Shown: piece after piece, positions 1 through 8,500 of the stretch
Numbering within the stretch: the stretch's first letter is position 1
Layout of the letters: the number at the start of each line of letters is the position of its first letter
Origin: Scatosoma sp045645245
GTDB taxonomy: Bacteria; Bacillota; Clostridia; Christensenellales; Borkfalkiaceae
Length of the DNA: 10,089 bases
Assembly: GCA_045645245.1 (NCBI GenBank)
Contig: JAZRIK010000061.1
Coordinates: 1 to 10,089 of the forward strand
Reading direction: 5' to 3'
Notes under the pieces: model-generated
What the model was told of the DNA's origin: nothing
Databases searched by the model: none
The model's input: only the letters and a program-made list of their open reading frames with translations
Position numbers and translations under genes: made by a program

Positions 1-1
1 T

Positions 2-934
2 TCAGAAAACGCCATTGTTCTTTTCTCTGGAACAAATGAAATGGTTTCTACCGAAATGATTGATCGCGTTTTACAGGATTTTTCTATGGGCGACGCCCTC
101 TTTTTACAAAATGAAATAAACAATTTACCCTATATTATCGACCGCGCGTTTGAAAAGGGAATGATTATTATCTTCAACCCTGCCCCCTACACTCCTGCCT
201 TGCAAGCGTTGCCACTTGAAAAAATTTCTTGGTTGATTCTCAATGAAATCGAAGCGCAATTTTTAGGCGGACAAGCTCTCCCCGACGAGAATATTCGCGT
301 ACTTTTGCAACGATTTCCCAGCCTAAATATTATTCTTACCTTAGGGAAAAATGGCAGCATTTTAGCAAATACAAACGAATACCTTCGACAAGCTGCTTAC
401 GAAATTACCGCTGTTGATACAACAGCGGCTGGGGATACGTTTATCGGCTACGTAATGACATTGTTGCTGCTTGGAAAAAGCAAAAAAAATGCCTTATCCA
501 TAGCATCAATGGCTTCGGCCCTTGCCGTTTCTCGCAAGGGCGCAGCAACATCTATTCCGTACTTGGACGAAGTGAAAAACGCCAAATTAACGCTTAAAAT
601 CAATCCTATCAACGACGCAAATAAACATAAAGCACATATTGAAGAATACTTTATAGCGCATTTGAAAGACGCAAATCTATCCGATTTAGCAAAAGAACTT
701 GGATATTCGACGGATTACGTCGGCAACGTTATCAAAAAGGCAATGGGCGTGTCCTTTTCAAAATTGTTGCAAGCCAAGCGTTGCGAATACGCCGCTACGT
801 TATTAACGCAAACCGATTTGCCCATCAACGAAATTATTCTTCGTTGCGGATATGAAAACGCATCGTTTTTCCGTTCTATATTCAAACAACAATATCAAAT
901 GCTACCGCTTGAATATCGTACAAAAACGCAATAA
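2..934 (+). CDS. PfkB/ribokinase-type sugar kinase fused to AraC-type HTH (5' partial)
   Basis: The reading frame is open from base 2, so the true start lies before the window; the Met at base 41 is internal, because the codons before it already read as kinase sequence. About 310 residues are visible. Residues 1-195 look like the C-terminal two thirds of a PfkB/ribokinase kinase, which phosphorylates a sugar or nucleoside with ATP. The visible hallmarks are GDALFLQNEI, FNPAP (about 58-62), LNEIEA, LTLGKNGS (112-119) and the family signature DTTAAGDTF (139-147), whose Asp145 is the expected catalytic base. Residues from about 211 to the end form an AraC/XylS-type DNA-binding domain with two helix-turn-helix units: LSDLAKELGYSTDYV, then PINEIILRCGYENASFFRSIFK. 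The likely role is a cytoplasmic kinase that also regulates transcription, perhaps of a sugar-use operon upstream, but substrate and targets cannot be read from the fragment. It ends in TAA, followed about 106 nt later by a terminator. Both domain calls are firm; the joint function is inferred. Confidence 0.87.
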   Translation, partial: SENAIVLFSGTNEMVSTEMIDRVLQDFSMGDALFLQNEINNLPYIIDRAFEKGMIIIFNPAPYTPALQALPLEKISWLILNEIEAQFLGGQALPDENIRVLLQRFPSLNIILTLGKNGSILANTNEYLRQAAYEITAVDTTAAGDTFIGYVMTLLLLGKSKKNALSIASMASALAVSRKGAATSIPYLDEVKNAKLTLKINPINDANKHKAHIEEYFIAHLKDANLSDLAKELGYSTDYVGNVIKKAMGVSFSKLLQAKRCEYAATLLTQTDLPINEIILRCGYENASFFRSIFKQQYQMLPLEYRTKTQ

Positions 935-1040
935 GTAATAAAAACGATGAAAGGCGATTGTACAGTAAGAAACAACGAATGTAATATATACGAAATTCAC
1001 ACGATAACGTATTACATAAAACATTCGCAATAAAGCATTC

Positions 1041-1069
1041 GGCGGAGTGGATAACCACCCCGCCTTTTT
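1041..1069 (+). terminator. Rho-independent terminator between convergent genes
   Basis: The stem pairs GGCGG-A-GTGG with CCAC-C-CCGCC around an ATAA loop and is followed by TTTTT. There is a single A-C mismatch on the plus strand. It ends transcription of the kinase-regulator gene. In the minus-strand RNA the mismatch becomes a G-U wobble and the stem is complete, but the sequence after it has only a short TTTA run. Termination of the opposing gene, whose stop codon is 2 nt away, is therefore possible but less certain. Confidence 0.8.
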
Positions 1070-1071
1070 GT

Positions 1072-1800
1072 TTACGATTTGTGTTGTTGAATTTCTAAAA
1101 CTTCTTCTTTGGTTGCTTTACGCAAAACTTGTTTCACTACTGCGGGGTCGTAAGGCGCGGTATCGTCGGAAAATTGTCTTACGCTGTCCACAAATACAAT
1201 TTGTTCTTTGTTGTGCCTGCCCATACGCACCCAAACGTAATCGCCTTTCTCTACCGTTTTGCTCGGGTCAAAATACCAGTAATTACAACCTTCATACCCA
1301 AACGGACTAACACCGACAAATAAATATTTACCCTTCCCCTTCAAAATACGCGCAAACGCGCATTCAAACTCTTTCCGCAAATCGCGAACAAACGCTTGAA
1401 TATCTTGACGGTGCAAAAGCAAAGTATAAACTCCGCCTAAATGCTTGGTTATATCCGATGCCTGCATCAAGAGCGAAATTGCCATTATGCAATCGTTTCG
1501 CCGACGCGCTTCACGGTCAACTTCCTTGCCGTCTTGGGTGTGCGGGTATAAGTCCACGGAAAATTTTGCGCGTTCAAAACGAATATTATATTCACTTGCA
1601 TACGCGCCTGCAAGTAAGCGCGACATACTATTGAGCCAATTTTCCAAATCTTCTCGCGTTATATCCAAAGCAGTAGATTGATAGGAAATATGCTCGTTTT
1701 CCACATAAATTTTTACGTTTGCGTAGTAGCCCGAAGCAAACCGTTTCAACGGTGCGATCTCAAATGAAAATTTTGTGCCGTCTAAATATATCGTAGCCAT
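1072..1800 (-). CDS. Uncharacterised 242-residue protein, WapI-immunity-like N-terminus
   Basis: I do not recognise this protein as a whole. The ATG at 1798-1800 is preceded by GGAG (1807-1810) with 6 nt spacing, so the start is secure. Residues 1-87 are predicted beta-rich with a helix. The pattern ANVKIYVEN, then DITREDLENWLNSMSRLL, then FERAKFSVDLYP resembles the small WapI-type immunity-protein family, whose members neutralise contact-dependent toxins; this is from memory and is tentative. Residues 88-155 look mostly helical and basic. Residues 158-228 (KYLFVGVSPFGYE, then KGDYVWVRMGRHNKEQ, then DDTAPYDPAVVKQVLRK) look like a small beta-barrel-type module that I recall at the C-terminus of other Bacillota proteins of unknown role. 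There is no signal peptide or membrane segment, so it is probably cytoplasmic. It lies 57 nt downstream of the MATE gene, with no terminator or clear promoter between, which suggests co-transcription. No toxin gene is visible beside it. Confidence 0.7.
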   Translation of the reverse strand: MATIYLDGTKFSFEIAPLKRFASGYYANVKIYVENEHISYQSTALDITREDLENWLNSMSRLLAGAYASEYNIRFERAKFSVDLYPHTQDGKEVDREARRRNDCIMAISLLMQASDITKHLGGVYTLLLHRQDIQAFVRDLRKEFECAFARILKGKGKYLFVGVSPFGYEGCNYWYFDPSKTVEKGDYVWVRMGRHNKEQIVFVDSVRQFSDDTAPYDPAVVKQVLRKATKEEVLEIQQHKS

Positions 1801-1857
1801 TTTTTGCTCCCATTTTTTTAATTCAACGCGTACCTGCCCTGCTCGTTTTAGTAAATA

Positions 1858-3219
1858 TTATATATATTGATAGCGTTTTCTCAAAAGGAAAAACAGCGCC
1901 GCACACAAGACAACCGTCACCATTTCCGCAACGACAAGCGATGCCCAAACACCGTTTACGCCCCAGAAAATAGGCAAAATAATTACGGCGATCGCTTGAC
2001 AGATAAACGTTCGTGTAAAGGAAATTAGCAGGGAAACTCCACCGTTGGAAAGCGCCGTAAAAAACGCCGACGCGAAAATATTCAAACCGCAGGTTAAAAA
2101 GCTGAATGCAAATATACGCATACCCTTTACCGTGACGTCCAACAGCGCGGCATCGTTATCTGCGAAAATCGACGCGAGCGGTACAGCGAAGCATGCGCCT
2201 ATTAGCGTCATTATTGCGCCTGCAATACTCGTGATTATTAAACTCTTTTTGAAAATATTTTTTAACTCGCTGTGATTTTGCGCCCCGTAATGAAACCCGA
2301 TAATGGGTGCGGAGCCAACGGAATAACCAAGAAACATCGCAACGAAGATGAAGCCCAAGTATTGCATAATTCCGTAAGCGGAAACGCCTGAAATGCCGAT
2401 CAAACGCATCAGCTGCGCATTGTACAGTATCGTGACGATCGACATCGAAATATTTGTCATCAGCTCGGACATACCGTTGATACATACGGCAAGCAGCGTT
2501 TTGCCCATAAAACGCGTTTTTCCAAGCCGTAATAAGCTATCGTTCTTACGCGAAAAATAGACAATGGGAATGATACCGCCGATGACTTGATTGAGCGCCG
2601 TTGCTGCCGCCGCGCCCGCCAAGCCCCATTTGAATACGGCGACAAATAAGGCGTCAAATAAAATATTCCCTACGCCTGCAAGTACAGTCACGTACAAACC
2701 CAAACGCGGTTTTTCCGCCGTCACGAAAAAGCCCTGAAATGCGTTTTGCAGCATAAACGCGGGTAAAACGGATAAGATGATACGCACGTATAAAATGCAA
2801 CAAGCGATTAATTCTTCTTTTTCCGCAGGGGACATATCCTTTTCCGATTGCGCAAACAACCTTGCAACGCTGGGCGCGATCGCAATACCGATAATCGATA
2901 AAATAACCCCCAAGACAACCGCAGTATATATAATTAAGGAAAAGATTTGATTTGCTTTTTGATGCTCCCCTTCGCCAAGCGTTTTTGCAACTACGGCGTT
3001 GCCGCCCGTACCCAGCATAAACCCAACCGACCCCAAAATCATAATCATCGGGAATATCAAATTCAAGGCAGCGAACGGAATTTTACCTGCAAAGTTCGAC
3101 ACGAAAAAACCGTCCACGATACCGTAGATGGAAACAAACGCCATCATAATAACGGACGGCAGGACAAAGCGAAATAGCTTGCGATAATTAAAATGTTCGG
3201 ATAATTTGATGCGTTCCAT
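1858..3219 (-). CDS. MATE family efflux transporter
   Basis: This 453-residue integral membrane protein has the usual MATE length and about 12 hydrophobic segments. It exports cationic compounds or drugs in exchange for Na+ or H+ across the cytoplasmic membrane. The two-lobe pattern is visible: lobe 1 begins LFRFVLPSVIMMAFVSIYGI with VDGFFVSNFAG (35-45), followed by LGTGGNAVVAKTLGEG (69-84) and the GVGNILFDALFVAVFKWGLAGAAAAT region (182-207). Lobe 2 repeats the pattern with YSVGSAPIIGFHYGAQN and FFTALSNGG. It ends in a short basic tail (LLRKRYQYI). The sequence is closest in style to the MepA-like branch of Bacillota. The actual substrate cannot be predicted. The ATG at 3217-3219 is the only reasonable start, with a weak purine-rich GAGATGAGAT just before it. 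The gene sits directly behind a terminator hairpin, so expression may rely on read-through. The 242-residue gene follows and probably shares its transcript. Confidence 0.92.
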   Translation of the reverse strand: MERIKLSEHFNYRKLFRFVLPSVIMMAFVSIYGIVDGFFVSNFAGKIPFAALNLIFPMIMILGSVGFMLGTGGNAVVAKTLGEGEHQKANQIFSLIIYTAVVLGVILSIIGIAIAPSVARLFAQSEKDMSPAEKEELIACCILYVRIILSVLPAFMLQNAFQGFFVTAEKPRLGLYVTVLAGVGNILFDALFVAVFKWGLAGAAAATALNQVIGGIIPIVYFSRKNDSLLRLGKTRFMGKTLLAVCINGMSELMTNISMSIVTILYNAQLMRLIGISGVSAYGIMQYLGFIFVAMFLGYSVGSAPIIGFHYGAQNHSELKNIFKKSLIITSIAGAIMTLIGACFAVPLASIFADNDAALLDVTVKGMRIFAFSFLTCGLNIFASAFFTALSNGGVSLLISFTRTFICQAIAVIILPIFWGVNGVWASLVVAEMVTVVLCAALFFLLRKRYQYI

Positions 3220-3233
3220 ATCTCATCTCATAG

Positions 3234-3266
3234 AAAAGCCCGACTGCACTAAGCCGTCGGGCTTTT
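3234..3266 (-). terminator. Rho-independent terminator after the foldase-like lipoprotein gene
   Basis: A perfect 11-bp inverted repeat, AAAAGCCCGAC and GTCGGGCTTTT, flanks an 11-nt loop. On the minus strand it begins 23 nt after the lipoprotein stop codon and its 3' arm ends in TTTT followed by CT. The U-tract is short and largely paired in the stem, so some read-through into the MATE gene, whose ATG is only 14 nt further on, is plausible. Confidence 0.85.
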
Positions 3267-3289
3267 GATTTGGTTAATTTTGCTATTGA

Positions 3290-5437
3290 TTAGTCCATAT
3301 CCAGCAAGTCTTGATACGTTTTGGTAAACAAGGTCGTGGAGTTTTTGTATGCGTTCAATACTACGCCTTGCACTTCGCTCGTATAGTTGCTAACCGACGT
3401 ACTCTTAATCGATTCGTAGAACAAATTAGAGAACGTGCCTTCTTTTTCGATGTCATTGTAGTCAAAGCCACCATATACATCGCCGTTGTCCGCGTCGTAA
3501 ACGAATGCTACGTAGATGATATGCCAGCCGTAATCGGAAGGCGCTACGACGTACGTACCAACGCCTTTATTTACTGCGTATTGCGCTGCATATTCAAATT
3601 CGGAAACGAAGCTCGTCTTATAAGGCGATACCACATAACCTTGATAGGTATTCAAGCAGCCGGTATCCGTGCTGTATGCAAACATCAATTCGTTTACAGC
3701 CGAAAGCGCGGTATAAGAATCGTTAGCGCGCGTTTCGTCGCCTGCAAAGAAGAAATCGGCACAGCTCGTGTTGGTTAAATCAACCTTACCTTCGTAATAC
3801 ATAAACTTGCTGTAATCTACTACGTTGTTCGTCGTATAGACGTCGGTATTGTAAGAAGTTAACAAATTACCGCTGGCTTTCGTTCCGCCGAGTGCGTAGT
3901 TGATATAGCTTTCCATTTCTTGAATGAAGCCGTTGATGCTCAGCTTGTTGGGCGTGAATTCCCATTCGCCGTCGTCATTTTCAACCGCAGTACCGTTATA
4001 AGGATATTGACCTAAATATTGACCAAGCTTTTTGTATTGATCGTTATTTGTCATATTGTCCTTAAAGAACAAGTATGCGCTGTCTTGGCTACCATAATAT
4101 TTATCGCTGTTTGCTTTGCTTACTTGGTAAGCATAATGCGTATGGTCGTCTTCGCCAAACCAAGTGGTACGCAAGTCTTTTGCTTGCACTTCCGCAAGCA
4201 ACGCTTTACGTGCATTGAAGAGTGCGTCCCCTTTCAAGCCCTTGTTCTTCATCGCCGAATACGCTTGTTCTTGCGCTACGTCGAAGGGCAACAAAATGTT
4301 ATATACAAAACCGAAATTCTTGTAGCCGTAAAGCACGAACGATTCGTCGGAGATAGAGCCGATTGCGCTTTCAAAGCTGGAAGGCGTTTCCGTATATTTG
4401 CTTTCTTGCGAAGCTTTGATTTCGTTGTATTTGTTTGCAACGTATTGATAATTGTTTGCTTCTAACGCTTCAATCGCCTTATCTTGCAAGCTCGTTAAAT
4501 ACTTGTTTGCAACTGCTTTGCCAAGCGCGGAAGCAAGTTCAACGTAATAATAATCGAGTTCGGTAAATAAAGCCGTGTCTTCGATTTTATCCACCAAGCC
4601 GTAGCTTTGCAGGTTGGAAAGGAACATATTATACGCTTTCTTTCTCGTCGATGCCGTCGAACCATCTACCTTTTCATACGTACCGCAGGACGTAAGCGCG
4701 TTGCGGCCGGTATAAACGTCATAGTTAAGCGCACCGTCTTTCATCGGCACGTATTCGTCTTCGAGTGCGTTTACGTTGGTAGGCATCGTGCGCGCTTCTT
4801 CGTGCGCGTGGTCGTCGCTGGATTTGATATACGAAGTTTCCGCTTCGTCCAGCGCAGCGTTGAGCGATTGCATCAACGTATATACCGTTTCGTTATATTC
4901 TTCTTCGGTCAAGAAATACTTCATACCAAGCACGTCTCTATGCGCTTTGTACAATTCTTTCGTCTTTGCGTTGGTTTCCGCTTCAATTTGTTCGTTCACG
5001 TAATCGATACAGCCCTGTGCAGTAAACGTCTTGTGTCCGTCTTCTTCATCGCTGCCGTTCGCCAAATAATAAGCCACCGCATATTGCGTAAGCACTTTTT
5101 GGTTTGCCAAGTCTTGCATAAGCAATTCAAATACGTCCTTATACGAATAACCGTAGTTTTGCACGTAATTGATACCAACGTTCACGAAATACGCAACCAA
5201 ATCGCGTTTCAAAACGTCGGTTGCCAAGCTTTTGTCTGTAATCAGCTTGTCCACGTCGCTTTTAACTGCGGAAAGCTCGCCGTTTGCAAGCTCGTCGGTA
5301 ATATCCACCGTCGCCGATACTTGCTTCAAATCAAGTTCGTTATCCGTGACAAGGAAGTTGCAACCGGTTGCCCCGATTGTGAGTGCCAAGCTCATAAGCA
5401 AGGCGGCCGTCTTTTTTAATGTGTTTCTCTTACTCAT
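3290..5437 (-). CDS. Large lipoprotein, divergent PrsA/SurA-like foldase (putative)
   Basis: The start chosen is ATG at 5435-5437, with GGAG (5445-5448) 7 nt before it. An in-frame GTG at 5519-5521 falls at the predicted transcription start and would place junk before the signal peptide. The protein has 715 residues. Residues 1-26 are a lipoprotein signal: basic MSKRNTLKK, a hydrophobic core, and lipobox-like ATGC with Cys26 as the probable lipidation site, so it should be anchored outside the membrane. Residues about 30-120 resemble a SurA-type N-terminal helical domain (DVLKRDLVAYFVNVGINYVQ, FELLMQDLANQKVLTQYAV). The C-terminal part contains EFEYAAQYAVNKGVGTYVV followed by SDYGWHII (634-641), which recalls the end of a parvulin peptidyl-prolyl isomerase domain (YG-x-HII). 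The position next to mfd, where Clostridia often carry a PrsA-type foldase, supports this. No complete parvulin core is recognisable and the protein is about twice the usual PrsA length, so isomerase activity is unproven. The middle is rich in Tyr, Asn and Ala and holds two His/acid patches (DDHAHEEA and GEDDHTHY). Confidence 0.62.
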   Translation of the reverse strand: MSKRNTLKKTAALLMSLALTIGATGCNFLVTDNELDLKQVSATVDITDELANGELSAVKSDVDKLITDKSLATDVLKRDLVAYFVNVGINYVQNYGYSYKDVFELLMQDLANQKVLTQYAVAYYLANGSDEEDGHKTFTAQGCIDYVNEQIEAETNAKTKELYKAHRDVLGMKYFLTEEEYNETVYTLMQSLNAALDEAETSYIKSSDDHAHEEARTMPTNVNALEDEYVPMKDGALNYDVYTGRNALTSCGTYEKVDGSTASTRKKAYNMFLSNLQSYGLVDKIEDTALFTELDYYYVELASALGKAVANKYLTSLQDKAIEALEANNYQYVANKYNEIKASQESKYTETPSSFESAIGSISDESFVLYGYKNFGFVYNILLPFDVAQEQAYSAMKNKGLKGDALFNARKALLAEVQAKDLRTTWFGEDDHTHYAYQVSKANSDKYYGSQDSAYLFFKDNMTNNDQYKKLGQYLGQYPYNGTAVENDDGEWEFTPNKLSINGFIQEMESYINYALGGTKASGNLLTSYNTDVYTTNNVVDYSKFMYYEGKVDLTNTSCADFFFAGDETRANDSYTALSAVNELMFAYSTDTGCLNTYQGYVVSPYKTSFVSEFEYAAQYAVNKGVGTYVVAPSDYGWHIIYVAFVYDADNGDVYGGFDYNDIEKEGTFSNLFYESIKSTSVSNYTSEVQGVVLNAYKNSTTLFTKTYQDLLDMD

Positions 5438-5444
5438 AAAATCG

Positions 5445-5448
5445 CTCC
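5445..5448 (-). promoter_or_regulatory. Ribosome binding site that sets the lipoprotein start
   Basis: GGAG on the minus strand lies 7 nt before the ATG at 5435-5437. It favours this start over the upstream GTG at 5519-5521, which has no comparable site. Confidence 0.75.
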
Positions 5449-5471
5449 GATTTTTATCGTCTAGTTTTCCA

Positions 5472-5506
5472 CGCGGAATCACGCGCGCACGAGTACGCAC
5501 TCCGCG
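5472..5506 (-). other. Hairpin in the 5' leader of the lipoprotein mRNA
   Basis: CGCGGA (minus strand, from 5506) pairs with TCCGCG (ending at 5472). A G-U and a U-A pair extend the stem to 8 bp, around a GC-rich loop of about 19 nt. It lies inside the roughly 82-nt leader between the predicted promoter and the ribosome binding site, and ends about 23 nt before the latter. It is not a terminator, since no U-tract follows. It could stabilise the transcript or affect translation, but it may also be chance in a CG-rich stretch. Confidence 0.35.
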
Positions 5507-5526
5507 AATATACGCTATCACACTAT

Positions 5527-5555
5527 ATTATAACCTATTTTTTTATAAAGTGCAA
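5527..5555 (-). promoter_or_regulatory. Sigma-A-type promoter for the foldase-like lipoprotein gene
   Basis: On the minus strand, TTGCAC (-35, at 5550-5555) and TATAAT (-10, perfect consensus, at 5527-5532) are separated by exactly 17 nt of A/T-rich spacer. The predicted start of transcription is near 5520, giving a leader of about 82 nt before the ATG at 5437. This allows the lipoprotein gene to be expressed separately from the prs-pth-mfd run upstream. Confidence 0.82.
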
Positions 5556-5565
5556 ACGTTTTTAC

Positions 5566-8500
5566 TTATAAACTTTGGAAAGTTAGCGCAAATTTCAAAA
5601 ATTTTGTCATTTCCGCCATCAATTCGGCTGCATCGCGCCCTTTGAAGAATTCTAAAACGGGGGCTTGCGACATATTCCAACGGGTGGTTTCGCCGTATTT
5701 ATCCATCGCCGCACGAATACGCGCGTCCCCTAAAACTTCCAAAGAAGAAAATTCCAACGCGCCGACACCCTTATCCAGCGTAATCTTTTTTACGTGGAAT
5801 TTGCTTGCATAGCTCTTCAAAACAGCAATGACCATTAAGTTTTCTACCGCGCGCGGCAACGTGCCGTAGGTGTCGGTCAACGACGTATATACCCGCTTAT
5901 AATCCGCCACGGTGGATATTTCCGCAATTTGCTTATACGTATCCAAACGCCCTGCGCTCGATTCGATGTATTTTTCCGAAATGTAGGCGTTTGCGTGAAT
6001 ATCTAATTCGACCGGTTCGTACGATTCGCCCGTTAATTCTTCTTTCAAAAGCTTGGCGTACAGCTCGTAGCCCACTTTATCCATATGCCCGTGCTGTTCC
6101 GCGCCCAAAACATTGCCGGCACCGCGAATTTCCAAATCGCGCATCGCAAGCTTATAGCCCGAACCAAGCTCGGTGAATTCCATAATCGCCTTCAACCGCG
6201 CGGCGGCGTTCGCACTCATCACACGTTCCGCTTTGTAGGTAAAATATGCGTGCGCAAGGCGCGAGCTTCTGCCCACCCTGCCCTTGAGCTGATACAGCTG
6301 CGAAATGCCTAATTTATCGCTATCTATCACGATAATCGTGTTCGCGTTGGGTAAATCCACGCCGTTTTCAATGATTGTCGTAGTAATGAGAATATCCGCT
6401 TGCCCGCTATAAAAATTCAGCACGGAATTTTCCAAAACCGTTTTATCCATTCTGCCGTGCACGACGGAAATGCGCGCTTCGGGCAAAATGCGTTTCACCG
6501 TTGCCGCAAACGTGAAAATACTCTCTACTTTATTGTATAAAATGAACACTTGACCGCCGCGCGACATTTCGCGGATACACGCGTCGCGAATGAGTGTTTC
6601 CGTTTCATCGACCACGTACGTTTGCACGGGCATTCGCGCTACGGGCGGCGTGTGAATGGTGGAAATATCCCGTATTCCCGACAGCGACATATGCAGCGTT
6701 CTGGGGATAGGCGTTGCCGTCATAGTCAAGCAGTCGATATCCTTGCGAATATGCTTGATTTTTTCTTTATGCTCTACGCCAAAGCGTTGCTCTTCGTCCA
6801 AAACGAGTAAACCCAAATTTTTGAACTGTACGTCCTTGGAAAGTAGGCGATGCGTACCGATTACAAGGTCGATCGAGCCGTCCGCAAGCCCTTTTAACAC
6901 CCTTTCCGTTTCCTTTGGAGTGTTAAAGCGATTGAGCGTTGCTATTTTTAAGCCGAATTGCGCAAAACGCGCTTCCGCCGTTTGGAAATGCTGACGGCAA
7001 AGCACGGTACTAGGGCACATCAAAGCCGCTTGTTTACCTGCCAAAGCGCATAAATATACGGCGCGGAAAGCCACTTCCGTTTTGCCAAACCCTACGTCGC
7101 CGCAAAGCAAGCGATCCATCACTTTTTCCGAGCACATATCCGCTTTGATTTCTTCTATCGAGCTGGCTTGATCGGGCGTGAGTTCGTGCTCGAACGCGTC
7201 TTCAAATTCCTGCATAAACGCTTTATTTTCAGGGAATTTATACCCCTTTCTCTCGGTGCGTTCGGCATATAACGCTTTCAAATCGAACGCTAATTTTTTC
7301 AGCGACGCTTTTACCCGCGCTTTGACGCGTTCAAATTCCGCACCGCCGATTTTACTCAAATGCGGGTTGCTATCGCCCACGTATTTGGACAGCGAATCCA
7401 TACATTCGGCAGGTACGTATAACATATCGCCGTCTTTGTAAGTAAGCGCGATATATTCTTTCGTGCCGTCCGTGGTTTCGATTTTTTGCATTCCTACGAC
7501 TTTGCCCACGCCGTGCGTTTCGTGGACGACAAAATCGCCCACTTCGGGTGCGGAAAACATATCCCCGCGTTTACGGCGAATACGGCGGGTGTCGGCGGAC
7601 TTGGTATATAAATCGCTCGCGCCGATTACGGCAAGCTTACACTCGTGTAAAACAAAGCCCTTATCCAGCTTACCGTCCAACACGCAAACGCCCTTAAAAT
7701 CGGTTAAATTATCGGGCAGCTTGACGGTGGAAATATAGCTTTCGGACAAGTTTTCCGTCATTTTGATTGCACGCGTGTTTTCGCCGCAGTATAAAATAAC
7801 GCGATACCCACCCTTTTTCCAGTTTTGAATGTCCGTTAAAAGCGCGGGAAAGCCGTTGAGATATTTGGCAATCGGGGTAGATTTGAAATTGTAAATTTTG
7901 AGCGGCTGGAATACGAACGGATTGCCCGTAAACGTTTGCAGCGCCACGCGGCGGAAATGAGAAATTCTCTCTAAAAACCGCGTTTTTTCCGTATATTGCG
8001 CAAGCGAAAAATCGAACGCTTCGCCGCCGTCTTTCAACCTTGAAAACCGCTGCTCGTGCTCTTGATACAAGCCGTTTAATTTATCCCAAAGCGTTTTGCC
8101 TTCGTCGAAAACGAGTACCGCATTTTCGGGTAAAAGCGAGAAAAAATCGCAGCTATTTTCCAAAAGCGGTAAAACGAACGACGAGTTTATCTGCTCCTGC
8201 GATAAAATTTCGTCCTTAATCTCGCACGCGCGCGTGTAAGCTTCACTCGTTTTGAAAATTTTAACGCCCTTTTCTAACTCGGTTTTAATGCGCTCTTTAT
8301 CCTTTTCCGACACAACCACGTCGGTTGCCGATAAAATTTGTAAGCTTTTCACGCCGCTTAATCGCGCGCCCGTCACCAAATCGTACGGTTTGATTTTTTC
8401 CACGGTATCGCCAAAAAAATCAACGCGCACGGGATTTTCCGCGCCTACTGGGAAAATATCCAAAATATCGCCGCGCAGGGCAAATACCCCTTCCGTTTCC

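Noticed and set aside
950..1028. Imperfect inverted repeats in the AT-rich gap after the kinase-regulator gene (CGAATGT with ACATTCG; GTAATA with TATTAC-like arms).
   Set aside because: The arms are short and interrupted with long loops. I cannot tell them from chance in AT-rich sequence, and no gene or known RNA shape is evident there.
3311..3778. Plus-strand open frame of 155 codons antisense to the lipoprotein 3' part.
   Set aside because: It has no recognisable protein features and low-complexity RVV/IYC-type content, and it lies entirely inside a supported gene.
4607..5419. Long open frame on the plus strand (270 codons) opposite the lipoprotein gene.
   Set aside because: It lies wholly antisense to a gene with a signal peptide, promoter and ribosome binding site. 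Its translation is rich in Arg, Phe, Val and Cys with no domain sense, typical of a codon-bias shadow.
5438..5521. Upstream in-frame GTG start that would lengthen the lipoprotein by 28 residues.
   Set aside because: It lies at the predicted transcription start, lacks a ribosome binding site, and would bury the lipoprotein signal peptide behind a basic, Arg-rich stretch.
5571..5584. Inverted repeat AACTTT-GG-AAAGTT at the mfd 3' end, considered as an mfd terminator.
   Set aside because: It is AT-rich, overlaps the last mfd codons, and the two-base centre is too short for a hairpin loop. No proper U-tract follows.
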